From the NCBI GenBank assembly GCA_016209665.1, contig JACQVT010000592.1, positions 1 through 10,291 on the forward strand: a DNA stretch of 10,291 nt. Reading direction: 5' to 3'. A program made the translations under genes and the position numbers. This DNA is from Planctomycetota bacterium. GTDB lineage: Bacteria; Planctomycetota; Phycisphaerae; UBA1845; PWPN01. Positions 1 through 7,227 of the stretch are shown one piece after another. Every line of letters begins with the position of its first letter. The stretch's first letter is position 1. A model generated the notes under the pieces. It worked only from the letters and a program-made list of their open reading frames with translations, did no database searches and had not been told where the DNA came from.

Positions 1-80
1 CCACGACCACCAGTAACACTCCATCCATCGGCTTGCGGAGGCTGTTTTTATTGGCGAAATAAACTTGGCTTAGGGCCATT

Positions 81-122
81 GGGCATCCCTGCCCGCCTTG
101 TCTGAGGCGGGCAGGGATGCCC
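81..122. repeat. Perfect 18-bp inverted repeat (hairpin) after the large minus-strand gene
   Basis: Arms 81-98 and 105-122 are exact reverse complements around a 6-nt loop. The right arm also takes part in a second hairpin: 106-113 pairs with 118-125 around the loop GGGA, so two folds are mutually exclusive. It lies 14 bp beyond the stop of the minus-strand gene, where a terminator would be expected, but no T-rich tract follows on either strand, so it is not a canonical Rho-independent terminator. It could end transcription by another route, protect the mRNA 3' end, or be one copy of a dispersed REP-like palindrome. The pairing is seen directly; the role is inferred. Confidence 0.6.
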
Positions 123-136
123 GCCCCCCGAGATCA

Positions 137-3100
137 TCACCATGCGATGCGGATCTGGGCCTCACGGTCGGTGTGCACGAACCGAGCCAGCAGTGCCCGT
201 TGGGCCGTGTCGTAGCGCCACCCGATCGCCGATGTGGACTGCTCCCCGGCCGCATGGCGATCGAGCAGTTCCGTGCCGATGCGGACAGACTTGGGGTCGT
301 CGACGTCGGCGAGGATCAGTTCGTTGGGCTGACCGGCGAGGAACGCGATGGCCGCCGTCCACGGGCCCGGCCCCGGCGGGTCGAGCCGCACTGGCCGACC
401 CCAGCCACTGACGTGCCATCGCCGGCCGCCGTTCGGGTCGCGGAGCACTTGCGTCCACGGCTCCGACAGCCGTGGCAGTCGCCCCTGGGCCTGGCGGCAC
501 TTGAGGATGAGGCCCGGATAAATCAGCGCCGGCTGGGCGATGTTTCGCTCGAGGATCCATGAATCCGGATAGAGGCCCACCCACGGCGGCTTGTCGGCCA
601 TCTGCTGCACACCGCTGATCACGACGCCGTCGGCGATGTACCGCAGCAGCGGGTCGGGCCGGTCCGCGTCGAGTTCGATGACGTATTGCGCCCACTCGAG
701 GCCGCACCACTGTACCAGTACGCCGAACCAGTTGATGACGTAGAACGTCGTGCCGAGGACGGGCCGCGTCCCATAGGGCGTGACCTGCGGCGTGCCGCGG
801 GCGTACACGTCGCCGAACGGAATGGGCTCTCGCCGCTGGTCGTCGCGGCTCCAGCCGGCCACCCACGTGCCCGTAGACCGGTCGGCCGGCACGCGCCAGG
901 AATAGATGAACGGCATTCCGGTCCACGCCCAGTAGTTCGCATCGTCCAGATAGCTCGCATCCCCGCTGAGCCGATAACCGATCTGATACGCCTTGATCGC
1001 CAGGGCGGCGGCCCGGATATCGGGAACCTCGAGCGGGACTTCCCAGACCTGAGCCCCGCGCGGCACGCGGAACTGGCGCATGGCACTGAGGGCGCGGATG
1101 CCCGCCGCGATGAGTTCGGCGTCGCCGCTCATCTCGGCCTGCCGCAGGATCGCCAGCGCCGGCGTCGCACACGTTCCGAGCGTGGTCGCGCCGTCGTCGC
1201 CGAGCGAGTCGTATTTGCCGTTAGTGAACTGCCGGGCCTGGCGCCGCATCTCGTCGGTGTTGCGAAACGGCCAGGTGCCGTCCGGCCGCATTGCAGAGAT
1301 CGTTGCTTTGGCGTGCCGGCTGCTCGCCAGCCGGCCGGCCAGCGTCCCGGCCGTATCGACCACCGTTCGTCCCGCCAGCTTCGTTCGCTGGACCCACTGC
1401 GAATCGCCGGTGTCGGCGGCATGGGCGAGCAGGAAGGCCGCGAGGTCCGGCTGAAACGCGGGGCCGCCCGGGAAGAACCAGTGATGCGTCCAGCCGTTCG
1501 GTTCGGGCCAGTACATCGTGTCGCCGTAGTTGCGGGCCATCAGGCGGTACAACTCCGCGTCGTCGTGCGGCTCGGGCGGCGGCGGGGGGGCACCCAACAG
1601 CTCGTACCATCGCCGGGCTGCCATCGCGACCGGCAGGTCGCGCTCGGCGTACAGCACCGCGCGGAGGGTCAGCGGGCGGCCCGCCGACATGATGTAGGGC
1701 TGTCGGGCGTAGAACTCGTTCTCGCCTCGCCACTCGGGGATGGCGGGCACCGACAGGGCCATCAGGTGATTGGGCTGGCCGTCCAGGAAATTCGGCGAAG
1801 CAAATGTCGCCGCCGGCATCGAGTGTACATCGTCCCATTGGTCCATCGGCCGCCAGAACAGGGCCGTGGTCAGCCCGGCGGCCTCGATGGCCATCGCCGG
1901 CAGCGCGACCTTGAACGGGTGCGGCGCCCAGCGTGTCGCATATCGCTCGCCGACGGCCCGGTCGCTCGACGACCGCCAGCCCGGTTCGAGCATTTCGAGC
2001 CCGCCGAACAAGCCGTACCGATCGACGGGATCGCCCGCCCGGTCCCGGTCGACCCGCAGGACGGGGACGGCGAATTCAAGCAGCTTGCCGTCCGGCGGGC
2101 CGGTCAGCTTGGCGGTGATCTGGATCGAATCCGGTTTGTCCGCGGATCCGGCCTCGAAGTCGACCTGCACTCGCCAGTCGGGCAGGTCAGCAACCCCGCC
2201 CTCCAGCCGGGCCCACTGCCCCGACGCCGCGTGCACGCGGAGCCCCGGCTCGCGCGTGACCATCACGTCATCGTCACTCTGCACTGTCAACCGCACGAGC
2301 GGCAACAACCAGCCCGCCAGCCGCCAGCCGCCGGCAGCGTCGGCGACCATCCATCTCGCCGCCCCGACGCGGTCGTCGCCGGCCCGGATGAAGTCCAGCC
2401 GGTGCCGCCCGATTCGCAGCGGCGCCGTCATCGGCAGCGTCTCGCCGCTGCCGACCACGATCGAGCCTGCCAGGTCGTACGCCGGCTTGCCGTCGGCCTG
2501 CGTCATCGCCCGCAGTTGCTGCACGCCCGCCTGCTCGAATCGCGCCTCGAAGTCGGCGGCCGGCTGGGAGGTCGGCGACAGCGGCGTCCAGTCACCACCA
2601 TCCACGCGCAGGGTGTAGTTCACGCGAGCCTGGGCTCCCCCAACTTGCCGGACCCTGGCATGGAACTGCACACGTTCGCCGGGCGCGGCCAGGTGACGGT
2701 CGAAACTGACCCTCGCCTGCACGATCGGCGGCTGGCGGATGAATTCGATGAAGTCGATGTCCACGGTGTCGTTGACGGCCCCGTTGCACGGATCGACCCG
2801 GATGGCCGTCAGCGTCCGCCCCGCGTCGGTCGTCTTGCCGATGGGGAACTCCAGCACGGTGAAGGGTGCCGCGTCGATGGCCGGCGCCGACGTCGGTCGC
2901 GCGATGGCTCCGGGCTGATGCAGGGCGCCGAAGCCGACCGAGTGCAGTGTCAATACTTGCTGCTCGCCGTACTGCGGATCGTCGTCGGTCGTCCAGTACA
3001 CCTGCGTATCCGCGCTGTGACGGCACCGGATGGCCACTCGCACCAGACAGCCGTCGAGCGGTGCCGAGATCGGGGGTCCGAAGATGAACGGGTCGGTGTT

Positions 3101-3340
3101 GGTCGTCACCAGCCGCAGCCGGCCGTCCGCAACAGCCACGTCGCGCATCCCGTTGGCCAGGACCCAGCCCTCCAAATCGCCTGTCCGGGCGAAATCCCAC
3201 CTCGCGATCGTCCCCAGCTCGCCCGCCGCCGTCGCAGACGACGTCAACAGTACCCACAGGACCAACCCGCGAATCACGAACGGCAACCCAGGGACTTCAA
3301 CGCATCGCGGAACACGCTGGGGGGATGGAATCGTTGGCAT
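137..3340 (-). CDS. Large exported multidomain protein, probable carbohydrate-active enzyme with an alpha/alpha-toroid-like C-terminal region
   Basis: Encodes 1067 aa. The reading frame stays open further upstream, but the ATG at 3340 is chosen because it has a strong Shine-Dalgarno (GGAGGAG, 3345-3351) and is followed by a signal peptide: hydrophobic core about residues 19-36, cleavage probably after the A-T-A-A ending near residue 39. Visible regions: about 45-165, a beta-rich part resembling a carbohydrate-binding or concanavalin-like sandwich; about 170-270, an Ig-like part; 270-580, more beta-rich sequence; a short proline-rich linker near 587 (encoded by a G7 run at 1584-1590); about 595-960, helical sequence rich in aromatics (an N-Y-G-D segment, a W-T-H-H-W-F-F-P-G-G motif, repeated W and Y) typical of six-hairpin glycosidase or polysaccharide-lyase toroids; about 960-1067, a terminal beta region. 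I cannot name the family or a catalytic residue. It is divergent from a dehydrogenase, which fits sugar use. A secreted polysaccharide lyase or glycoside hydrolase is the best guess. Confidence 0.85.
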   Translation of the reverse strand: MPTIPSPQRVPRCVEVPGLPFVIRGLVLWVLLTSSATAAGELGTIARWDFARTGDLEGWVLANGMRDVAVADGRLRLVTTNTDPFIFGPPISAPLDGCLVRVAIRCRHSADTQVYWTTDDDPQYGEQQVLTLHSVGFGALHQPGAIARPTSAPAIDAAPFTVLEFPIGKTTDAGRTLTAIRVDPCNGAVNDTVDIDFIEFIRQPPIVQARVSFDRHLAAPGERVQFHARVRQVGGAQARVNYTLRVDGGDWTPLSPTSQPAADFEARFEQAGVQQLRAMTQADGKPAYDLAGSIVVGSGETLPMTAPLRIGRHRLDFIRAGDDRVGAARWMVADAAGGWRLAGWLLPLVRLTVQSDDDVMVTREPGLRVHAASGQWARLEGGVADLPDWRVQVDFEAGSADKPDSIQITAKLTGPPDGKLLEFAVPVLRVDRDRAGDPVDRYGLFGGLEMLEPGWRSSSDRAVGERYATRWAPHPFKVALPAMAIEAAGLTTALFWRPMDQWDDVHSMPAATFASPNFLDGQPNHLMALSVPAIPEWRGENEFYARQPYIMSAGRPLTLRAVLYAERDLPVAMAARRWYELLGAPPPPPEPHDDAELYRLMARNYGDTMYWPEPNGWTHHWFFPGGPAFQPDLAAFLLAHAADTGDSQWVQRTKLAGRTVVDTAGTLAGRLASSRHAKATISAMRPDGTWPFRNTDEMRRQARQFTNGKYDSLGDDGATTLGTCATPALAILRQAEMSGDAELIAAGIRALSAMRQFRVPRGAQVWEVPLEVPDIRAAALAIKAYQIGYRLSGDASYLDDANYWAWTGMPFIYSWRVPADRSTGTWVAGWSRDDQRREPIPFGDVYARGTPQVTPYGTRPVLGTTFYVINWFGVLVQWCGLEWAQYVIELDADRPDPLLRYIADGVVISGVQQMADKPPWVGLYPDSWILERNIAQPALIYPGLILKCRQAQGRLPRLSEPWTQVLRDPNGGRRWHVSGWGRPVRLDPPGPGPWTAAIAFLAGQPNELILADVDDPKSVRIGTELLDRHAAGEQSTSAIGWRYDTAQRALLARFVHTDREAQIRIAW

Positions 3341-3362
3341 GCGTCTCCTCCGTCGTGTCAAC

Positions 3363-3391
3363 GTTATACCGGATTCACACCCGTCCCCCAA
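3363..3391 (-). promoter_or_regulatory. Candidate sigma-70-type promoter for the large exported protein
   Basis: On the minus strand, TTGGGG (3386-3391) and TATAAC (3363-3368) are separated by 17 nt. The -10 box matches the consensus at 5 of 6 positions, the -35 box only at 3. Transcription would begin near 3356 and give a leader of about 16 nt that just contains the Shine-Dalgarno. It sits in the 99-bp gap between the divergent genes; I see no equally good promoter for the plus-strand dehydrogenase there. Confidence 0.4.
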
Positions 3392-3439
3392 CCGTCCGCA
3401 ACGAGTCGCGGATGGATTGAGGTCGTCGCCGTCGCTACG

Positions 3440-4531
3440 ATGAACGGCATGAGCGTTGCGCCGACCATGAAAGCCCTGGTGTTCGAGGGGCCGGGCCGTC
3501 TGCAACTCCGGGATGTTGCCCGGCCGACACCGGCGGAAGGTGAGGTGCTGGTCCACGTGCATCGGGCCACCATCTGCGGCACCGACATCCGCATCGTCGA
3601 GGGCCGCAAGACCCGCGACATCCGTTACGGCTACCCGATCGGCCACGAATGCGCCGGCACCGTGGCCGAGGTCGGCCCCGGCGTGACCGGTTACGCTCCC
3701 GGCGAGCGAGTCGCCGTCTGTGTGGTCGTCTCCTGCGGTGAGTGCCGCGACTGCCGCGCCGACCGCGAGAACCTGTGTGCGGGGCGCATCACGCTCGGCT
3801 ATCACACCGCCGGTGCCTTCGCCGAGTACATGCTGATTCCCGCCCAGGCGGTCCGCCGGGGCAACCTGTTCAAGCTGCCCGACGAGGTTGGGCTCGAGGT
3901 GGCCCCGCTGCTCGAACCGATGGGCTGTTGCGTCAACGGCGTCCACGAGATGCATCCCGAGCGAGCCAGGCCACCGGCATCGGGGCGGCCCTCAGATGCG
4001 GATGCCGCGTCGCGATCGCTCGCCATTCTCGGCGCCGGTCCCATCGGCCTGCTGCATCTGAAGATCGCCCGCGCCTACAGGCGCCACGAGCGCATCGTGA
4101 TGACCGAGCCGCTACCGCACCGGCGCGAGGCCGCCCTGCGGTTTGGCGCCGATGCGGCCCTGGCCCCCGAGGCGTTCGAGCCGGCCGGCACGTTCGACGA
4201 CGTGCTCGTGGCCTTCGGCGATACGTCACTTGTGGATGTAGCCATGCGGGCGGCCGGCAAATGCGGCCGCGTCAGCCTGTTCGCCGGCTTCGACGAGGAG
4301 GCCCGGGTCTCGTTCGATCCCAACCTCGTGCACTACCAGCAGCTTCGTCTGACCGGCGGCTCCGAGTCCCGCCGCCGCGACTACGCCGAGGCTCTCGCCC
4401 TGGTCCGCGACGGCAGCCTCGACCTGACGGGCCTGGTCTCGCACTGGTTCCCGCTCGGTACCCACGAGGAGGCCTTCCGCACGGCGACTCAACGGCTGGG
4501 TCTCAAGGTTGGCTTTCAGGTCGCGGAATGA
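3440..4531 (+). CDS. Zinc-dependent medium-chain alcohol/polyol dehydrogenase
   Basis: 363 aa, the usual length for the sorbitol/threonine dehydrogenase branch of the MDR superfamily, which oxidises secondary alcohols with NAD(P)+. N-terminal GroES-like domain: catalytic-zinc ligands C46 (motif ICGTD), H69 and E70 (GHE), with E159 in LEPMGCCVNGV. Structural-zinc cysteines C99, C102, C105 and C113 are all present. Rossmann motif G-A-G-P-I-G at 198-203. About residues 172-192 form a hydrophilic insertion (P, R, S, D, A) before the Rossmann fold, longer than in typical relatives. Three in-frame ATGs (3440, 3449, 3467) are possible; the family normally begins at the M-K-A-L of 3467, and none has a good Shine-Dalgarno, so the first is given with low certainty. 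A cytosolic enzyme; the substrate cannot be read from sequence. The divergent exported glycan-active-like protein suggests a sugar or sugar acid. The family call is firm. Confidence 0.93.
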   Translation: MNGMSVAPTMKALVFEGPGRLQLRDVARPTPAEGEVLVHVHRATICGTDIRIVEGRKTRDIRYGYPIGHECAGTVAEVGPGVTGYAPGERVAVCVVVSCGECRDCRADRENLCAGRITLGYHTAGAFAEYMLIPAQAVRRGNLFKLPDEVGLEVAPLLEPMGCCVNGVHEMHPERARPPASGRPSDADAASRSLAILGAGPIGLLHLKIARAYRRHERIVMTEPLPHRREAALRFGADAALAPEAFEPAGTFDDVLVAFGDTSLVDVAMRAAGKCGRVSLFAGFDEEARVSFDPNLVHYQQLRLTGGSESRRRDYAEALALVRDGSLDLTGLVSHWFPLGTHEEAFRTATQRLGLKVGFQVAE

Positions 4532-4537
4532 CGTTGG

Positions 4538-4669
4538 CACTACAGCGCAGGGTGGCGGGTTTGAGCCCCGGCGACCTGGTTGGCGATACCCTGGACCCCG
4601 GTTATGCCACCCAGAGGAGCACTCGCCTGCGCTTCGTGCTGGTAAGAGGGAGGACCTTGCGCTGTAGTG
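4538..4669. other. Intergenic structured element closed by a perfect 12-bp long-range stem
   Basis: This fills most of the 146 bp between two converging genes. 4538-4549 (CACTACAGCGCA) is the exact reverse complement of 4658-4669. Pairing continues inward to 4553/4654 if one G-U pair is allowed. Alternatively 4550-4556 (GGGTGGC) pairs perfectly with 4606-4612 (GCCACCC), stacking directly on the first stem, and 4618-4622 pairs with 4636-4640 around a 13-nt loop, giving a three-way-junction-like layout. No known RNA family is recognised. Options are a small non-coding RNA, a 3' UTR structure shared by the converging transcripts, a bidirectional transcription barrier, or a MITE-like element whose terminal inverted repeats are the outer arms. 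I see no obvious target-site duplication beside the arms. The pairings are seen by eye; the function is unknown. Confidence 0.5.
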
Positions 4670-4677
4670 TAGCTGTG

Positions 4678-5661
4678 TCATTTGTCGGCGGGGAACACGC
4701 GGCGCCAGTCCTTCTTGATGTCCACTATGGTCCAACGCTTCTGGGCCGCTTCGATGAGGCCCTTGTCGAGTCGGCCGACGGGCGAGTCGCGGTCGTAGGC
4801 GTACTCGCGGTCGGCGTCGGTGTGGTGGACGAACAGGCAGAAGCGCGGGCCCGCACCGGCGGCGGTCCACTGGAGCATCTCCAGGTCGCCGTCGGAGTTG
4901 CCAAAGGCGGCGAGGGGCCGCCGGCCGGTGGCCTCATAGATGGCCACGGGTTTGGCCGCCTTGTCGTTGATCAGTTCGATCTCGGCCAGCCGCATCAGGA
5001 CGGGCTTGCCGTCACGCAGCTCGAAGCGGGTCACGATGGTGCTGCCGAGGACCTGCTCCGGCGGGATGGCGTAGACCCGCTGCGTCCAAGGTCGCATGAA
5101 CTCCAGGCCGCCGCCCGAGACGATGTAGGTCTTGAATCCGTTGGCGCGAAGGTACGTCAGCACTTCCAACATGGGCTGATAGACGCACTCCGTGTAGGGC
5201 CGGCCGAAACGCGGGTGTCTGGCTGTGGCCAGCCAGTCCTGGACGATCCGGTCGAATTCGTCGGTGGTCATGCCGCCGTGCGTGACCGCCGTCAATTCGA
5301 TCAGCCCCTTGACGCCCGAGGCCGTGACGCCCTTGAGGTCGCCCGTGACGGCGGATTTGAACGGCTCGCGGTCTCTCCATTCGGGGTGCTGCGGTGCCAA
5401 CCCTCTGGCCCGGTCCATGCCGAAGACGAACTGCGGGTAGGCCGGCTGCTCGCACCACAGCGTGCCGTCATTGTCGAAGACGGCGATGCGCTCGGCCCGC
5501 GGCACAAAGTCGGGACTCCCCGACACCGTGACCCGCTGCACAAAGGCCACGATCGATTGCTTGGCGGCACGCTCGTTCCACGAGGGCAGCGGGTCCTCGG
5601 CCAGGATGGCTGTAGGCCACGAACCGAGGATCAACAGCACAAGGCGTTTGCAACTGGGCAT
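4678..5661 (-). CDS. Exported HAD-superfamily phosphatase-like hydrolase
   Basis: 327 aa with an N-terminal signal peptide (hydrophobic residues 7-21, cleavage probably after A-I-L-A at 21). The HAD core is complete: motif I F-D-N-D-G-T-L with nucleophile D63 and acid/base D65, motif II S-G-G at 182-184, a motif III lysine (K234 or K237), and motif IV G-N-S-D-G-D at 254-259. A cap region lies between motifs I and II. The sequence matches a conserved family annotated as haloacid dehalogenase-like hydrolase, probably a Mg2+-dependent phosphomonoesterase acting in the periplasm; the substrate is unknown. The start at 5661 is supported by GAGGTGA (5668-5674) six bases upstream. It converges on the dehydrogenase with 146 bp between stops. 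Family and export are well supported; the exact activity is not. Confidence 0.93.
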   Translation of the reverse strand: MPSCKRLVLLILGSWPTAILAEDPLPSWNERAAKQSIVAFVQRVTVSGSPDFVPRAERIAVFDNDGTLWCEQPAYPQFVFGMDRARGLAPQHPEWRDREPFKSAVTGDLKGVTASGVKGLIELTAVTHGGMTTDEFDRIVQDWLATARHPRFGRPYTECVYQPMLEVLTYLRANGFKTYIVSGGGLEFMRPWTQRVYAIPPEQVLGSTIVTRFELRDGKPVLMRLAEIELINDKAAKPVAIYEATGRRPLAAFGNSDGDLEMLQWTAAGAGPRFCLFVHHTDADREYAYDRDSPVGRLDKGLIEAAQKRWTIVDIKKDWRRVFPADK

Positions 5662-6007
5662 GTTGAGTCACCTCGTCGGCAGTCTCGGGTATCTGATGCT
5701 TTGGAGCAAGGGTTGGGAGCCGCCTGGTGCATGGCCGTTTTGCACGGCTATCCCGCGGAACCCTCTCATGGCGCGAGCAGATTCTCGACACCGCCGTCAT
5801 TTCGAACCCGACAAGAGCCGCCTCTTTAAGAAGACGCTCGTTTTGGAACCGGCGCATCTACTGGCCCTTCACGACGGCGTCGACAGAAAGCTGGAAAGTT
5901 CATACAGTGAAGCTGATTATTGTCACTATATACTGATGCATCATGCCCTTTTTGGGCATCCAGAGGCCCATAATGCAAAAAAATGGCCTAGTTTTCTCGC
6001 AAGACCG
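5662..6007. other. Intergenic region without a convincing gene, AT-rich towards its right end
   Basis: No open frame here has a start, ribosome site and recognisable protein. Two small hairpins are visible: 5734-5738 with 5744-5748 (GCCGT/ACGGC, 5-nt loop), and 5943-5948 with 5954-5959 (ATGCCC/GGGCAT, loop TTTTT). From about 5880 onward the sequence is much richer in A and T than its surroundings, including a run of seven A near 5977-5983, as expected for a regulatory region before the gene at 6195. It also contains the 5' leader of the HAD gene, for which I find no clear promoter. A decayed gene cannot be excluded. Confidence 0.5.
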
Positions 6008-6035
6008 TTGACGCTATGTCACGACAAGGTAAAAT
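6008..6035 (+). promoter_or_regulatory. Candidate sigma-70-type promoter for the PEP-CTERM gene
   Basis: TTGACG (6008-6013) and TAAAAT (6030-6035) each match the consensus at 5 of 6 positions and are 16 nt apart, in AT-rich context. Transcription would start near 6042, giving a leader of about 150 nt before the ATG at 6195. A 5-bp hairpin, CCAGG/CCTGG (6041-6045 with 6054-6058), falls right at the predicted 5' end of the transcript. I looked for a -24/-12 sigma-54 promoter, as found before some PEP-CTERM genes, and saw none that fits. Confidence 0.55.
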
Positions 6036-6194
6036 GAACCCCAGGCATTTGAACCTGGCAGGTCGCTCAGGTCTCCAAACCGTGGCAGGGCTGGCCGCGA
6101 GCCAAGCATATATGGTAGTCGGCACAGCGGAGACGAAGTTCCACGGTGCACGTCATAGGCTCTAGAGCGGATGCCACCAGTGAGGAGGAGAGAG

Positions 6195-6803
6195 ATGAGG
6201 ATTCCGAACACGTGTTTGCTGGTCGGTGCTGTTGCGCTGGCCATGGCCAGCCAGATATCCGCAAACCTGTTGACAAACCCAGGTTTCGAGGACCCCTTTG
6301 GCACGGAATGGGCGTTCACGCGCGTGAGTGGGACCGAGGCGAAGTGGGGCTACGCACAAAGCAGTACGCGAGTCCATTCCGGTTCGTCCAGCCTCAGGAT
6401 GCACTTCGGCACCGACGCTGGGCTGGGAACAGCCTATGTCGAGCAGGTCATATCCGGCCTGACGCCAGGTGATCCGTTCGACATCAGCGCTTGGATCAAC
6501 CTGGACTGGCGAGCGACCAAGGCAACGGCCTACATCGAAGTCCTGGGCGGGGGAAGTCCTGTCCAAGCGCCTTCCCAAGGCGGGAACACGGACGACGCGT
6601 GGCAGGAGTGGACTTTGTCCCAGACGGCGGATGCCGGCGGGAATCTGACCATTAGGCTCTACCTGGACAAGTACGGTACCACGACGGCTGACAAGGACGT
6701 CATAGCGTACTACGATGACGTGGTAGTAATCCCGGAGCCGGGAAGCATACTTTTATTGCTTGCGGGATTCCTGGGTCTGGGAGCCCTGAGGCGTCGCAGG
6801 TAA
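6195..6803 (+). CDS. PEP-CTERM sorting-domain protein with a putative carbohydrate-binding domain
   Basis: 202 aa. The ATG at 6195 is preferred over an in-frame ATG at 6171 because GGAGG (6184-6188) lies six bases upstream and the signal peptide (residues 1-23, ending S-A, then N-L-L-T-N-P-G-F-E) begins there. The N-L-x-x-N-P-G-F-E opening and beta-rich body (about 24-175, aromatic and acidic residues) resemble galactose-binding/CBM domains. The C-terminus is a textbook PEP-CTERM signal: P-E-P at 180-182, a hydrophobic stretch, then four terminal arginines. Such proteins are cut and sorted by exosortase (EpsH/XrtA type) at the outer surface, often alongside exopolysaccharide. No exosortase is in the window, so it must be encoded elsewhere. 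Probably monocistronic, from the promoter at 6008. The sorting call is firm; the ligand is unknown. Confidence 0.92.
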   Translation: MRIPNTCLLVGAVALAMASQISANLLTNPGFEDPFGTEWAFTRVSGTEAKWGYAQSSTRVHSGSSSLRMHFGTDAGLGTAYVEQVISGLTPGDPFDISAWINLDWRATKATAYIEVLGGGSPVQAPSQGGNTDDAWQEWTLSQTADAGGNLTIRLYLDKYGTTTADKDVIAYYDDVVVIPEPGSILLLLAGFLGLGALRRRR

Positions 6804-7101
6804 CATCCTACCTGCCACACGCGCAGACATAAAAGAGCCAGGTTCGTTTCCTACTATGGCTTCCTGTCGCGCGGTTATGCTGCGACGACCATGTCCGAAC
6901 GCCCCACTGTGGGCGTCCTCCGCAAGGCAGGCACGCTGTCCGGTGCCTGTCGATCTTTTAGCGGCATGACCTGTCCCTATCCCGGATTGTACATACTCGA
7001 ACCTGTCCGGTTACCTGCGCCCAAAAGAAGGAACTGCTATCATTTCCTGGGCGACGGGCGGAGACCGCTAACCTGCGGGCCCATTGACGGCAAGCATGTA
7101 A
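6804..7101. other. Intergenic stretch between the PEP-CTERM gene and the putative lipoprotein gene
   Basis: No gene is supported. An open frame from an ATG at 6891 encodes a 78-aa product with no Shine-Dalgarno, no domain and a composition like random translation. Visible structures are a 6-bp hairpin ACGCCC/GGGCGT (6899-6904 with 6911-6916) and the terminator-like hairpin listed separately. Confidence 0.5.
6928..6960 (+). terminator. Candidate intrinsic terminator downstream of the PEP-CTERM gene
   Basis: CAGGCAC (6928-6934) pairs perfectly with GTGCCTG (6943-6949) around an 8-nt loop, and CTTTTA (6955-6960) follows a few bases later. The T-run is short and not directly adjacent to the stem, and the hairpin lies about 125 bp beyond the stop, so the call is moderate. 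Confidence 0.4.
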
Positions 7102-7130
7102 TTGACAGCCCATGCCCGGATTCGTAGTCT
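7102..7130 (+). promoter_or_regulatory. Candidate promoter for the lipoprotein-kinase pair
   Basis: A perfect -35 box, TTGACA (7102-7107), is followed after 17 nt by TAGTCT (7125-7130), a weak -10 (3 of 6). Transcription would start near 7137, about 90 nt before the ATG at 7228. This also argues against translation starting at the TTG that overlaps the -35 box, although that frame is open. Confidence 0.4.
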
Positions 7131-7227
7131 GGTTTTGAACGTGTGGCGTTCGACATGCCGGTTTCGCATTCCGGGGGTCCGCTTGCGAGGCTTAGACCGT
7201 CTCAATTCGGCGGACAAGCTGTCCATC

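Noticed and set aside
1..28. Possible start of a minus-strand gene at 28 (M-D-G-V-L-L-V-V-V) or end of a plus-strand gene at the TAA at 14-16.
   Set aside because: Too short to judge, and no Shine-Dalgarno precedes the minus ATG.
3341..3955. N-terminal extension of the large minus-strand frame by 205 residues.
   Set aside because: It overlaps the dehydrogenase gene antisense and lacks a ribosome site, whereas 3340 has GGAGGAG and a signal peptide.
686..4531. A single uninterrupted plus-strand open frame of more than 1200 codons running antisense through the large minus gene into the dehydrogenase.
   Set aside because: The portion before 3440 is Arg/Pro/Gly-rich shadow sequence produced by GC-rich codon use on the opposite strand. 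Homology to dehydrogenases begins only near 3467, and the opposite frame has a signal peptide and ribosome site.
4538..4669. Integron attC site as an explanation for the inverted-repeat element.
   Set aside because: The expected GTTRRRY/RYYYAAC core sites are not present at the ends, and no integrase or cassette array is visible.
5468..5857. 129-codon minus-strand frame overlapping the HAD gene start.
   Set aside because: Most of it is an alternative frame of the HAD coding sequence, and the upstream part shows no recognisable domain. A decayed gene remnant is possible but not supportable.
6051..6110. Segment with GGTCTCCAAACC, resembling a tRNA-Trp anticodon arm.
   Set aside because: No acceptor stem, D-arm or T-arm with correct spacing can be built around it.
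6891..7127. 78-codon plus-strand frame starting M-S-E-R-P-T-V.
   Set aside because: No ribosome site or domain, and it contains the terminator-like hairpin and overlaps the candidate promoter at 7102.
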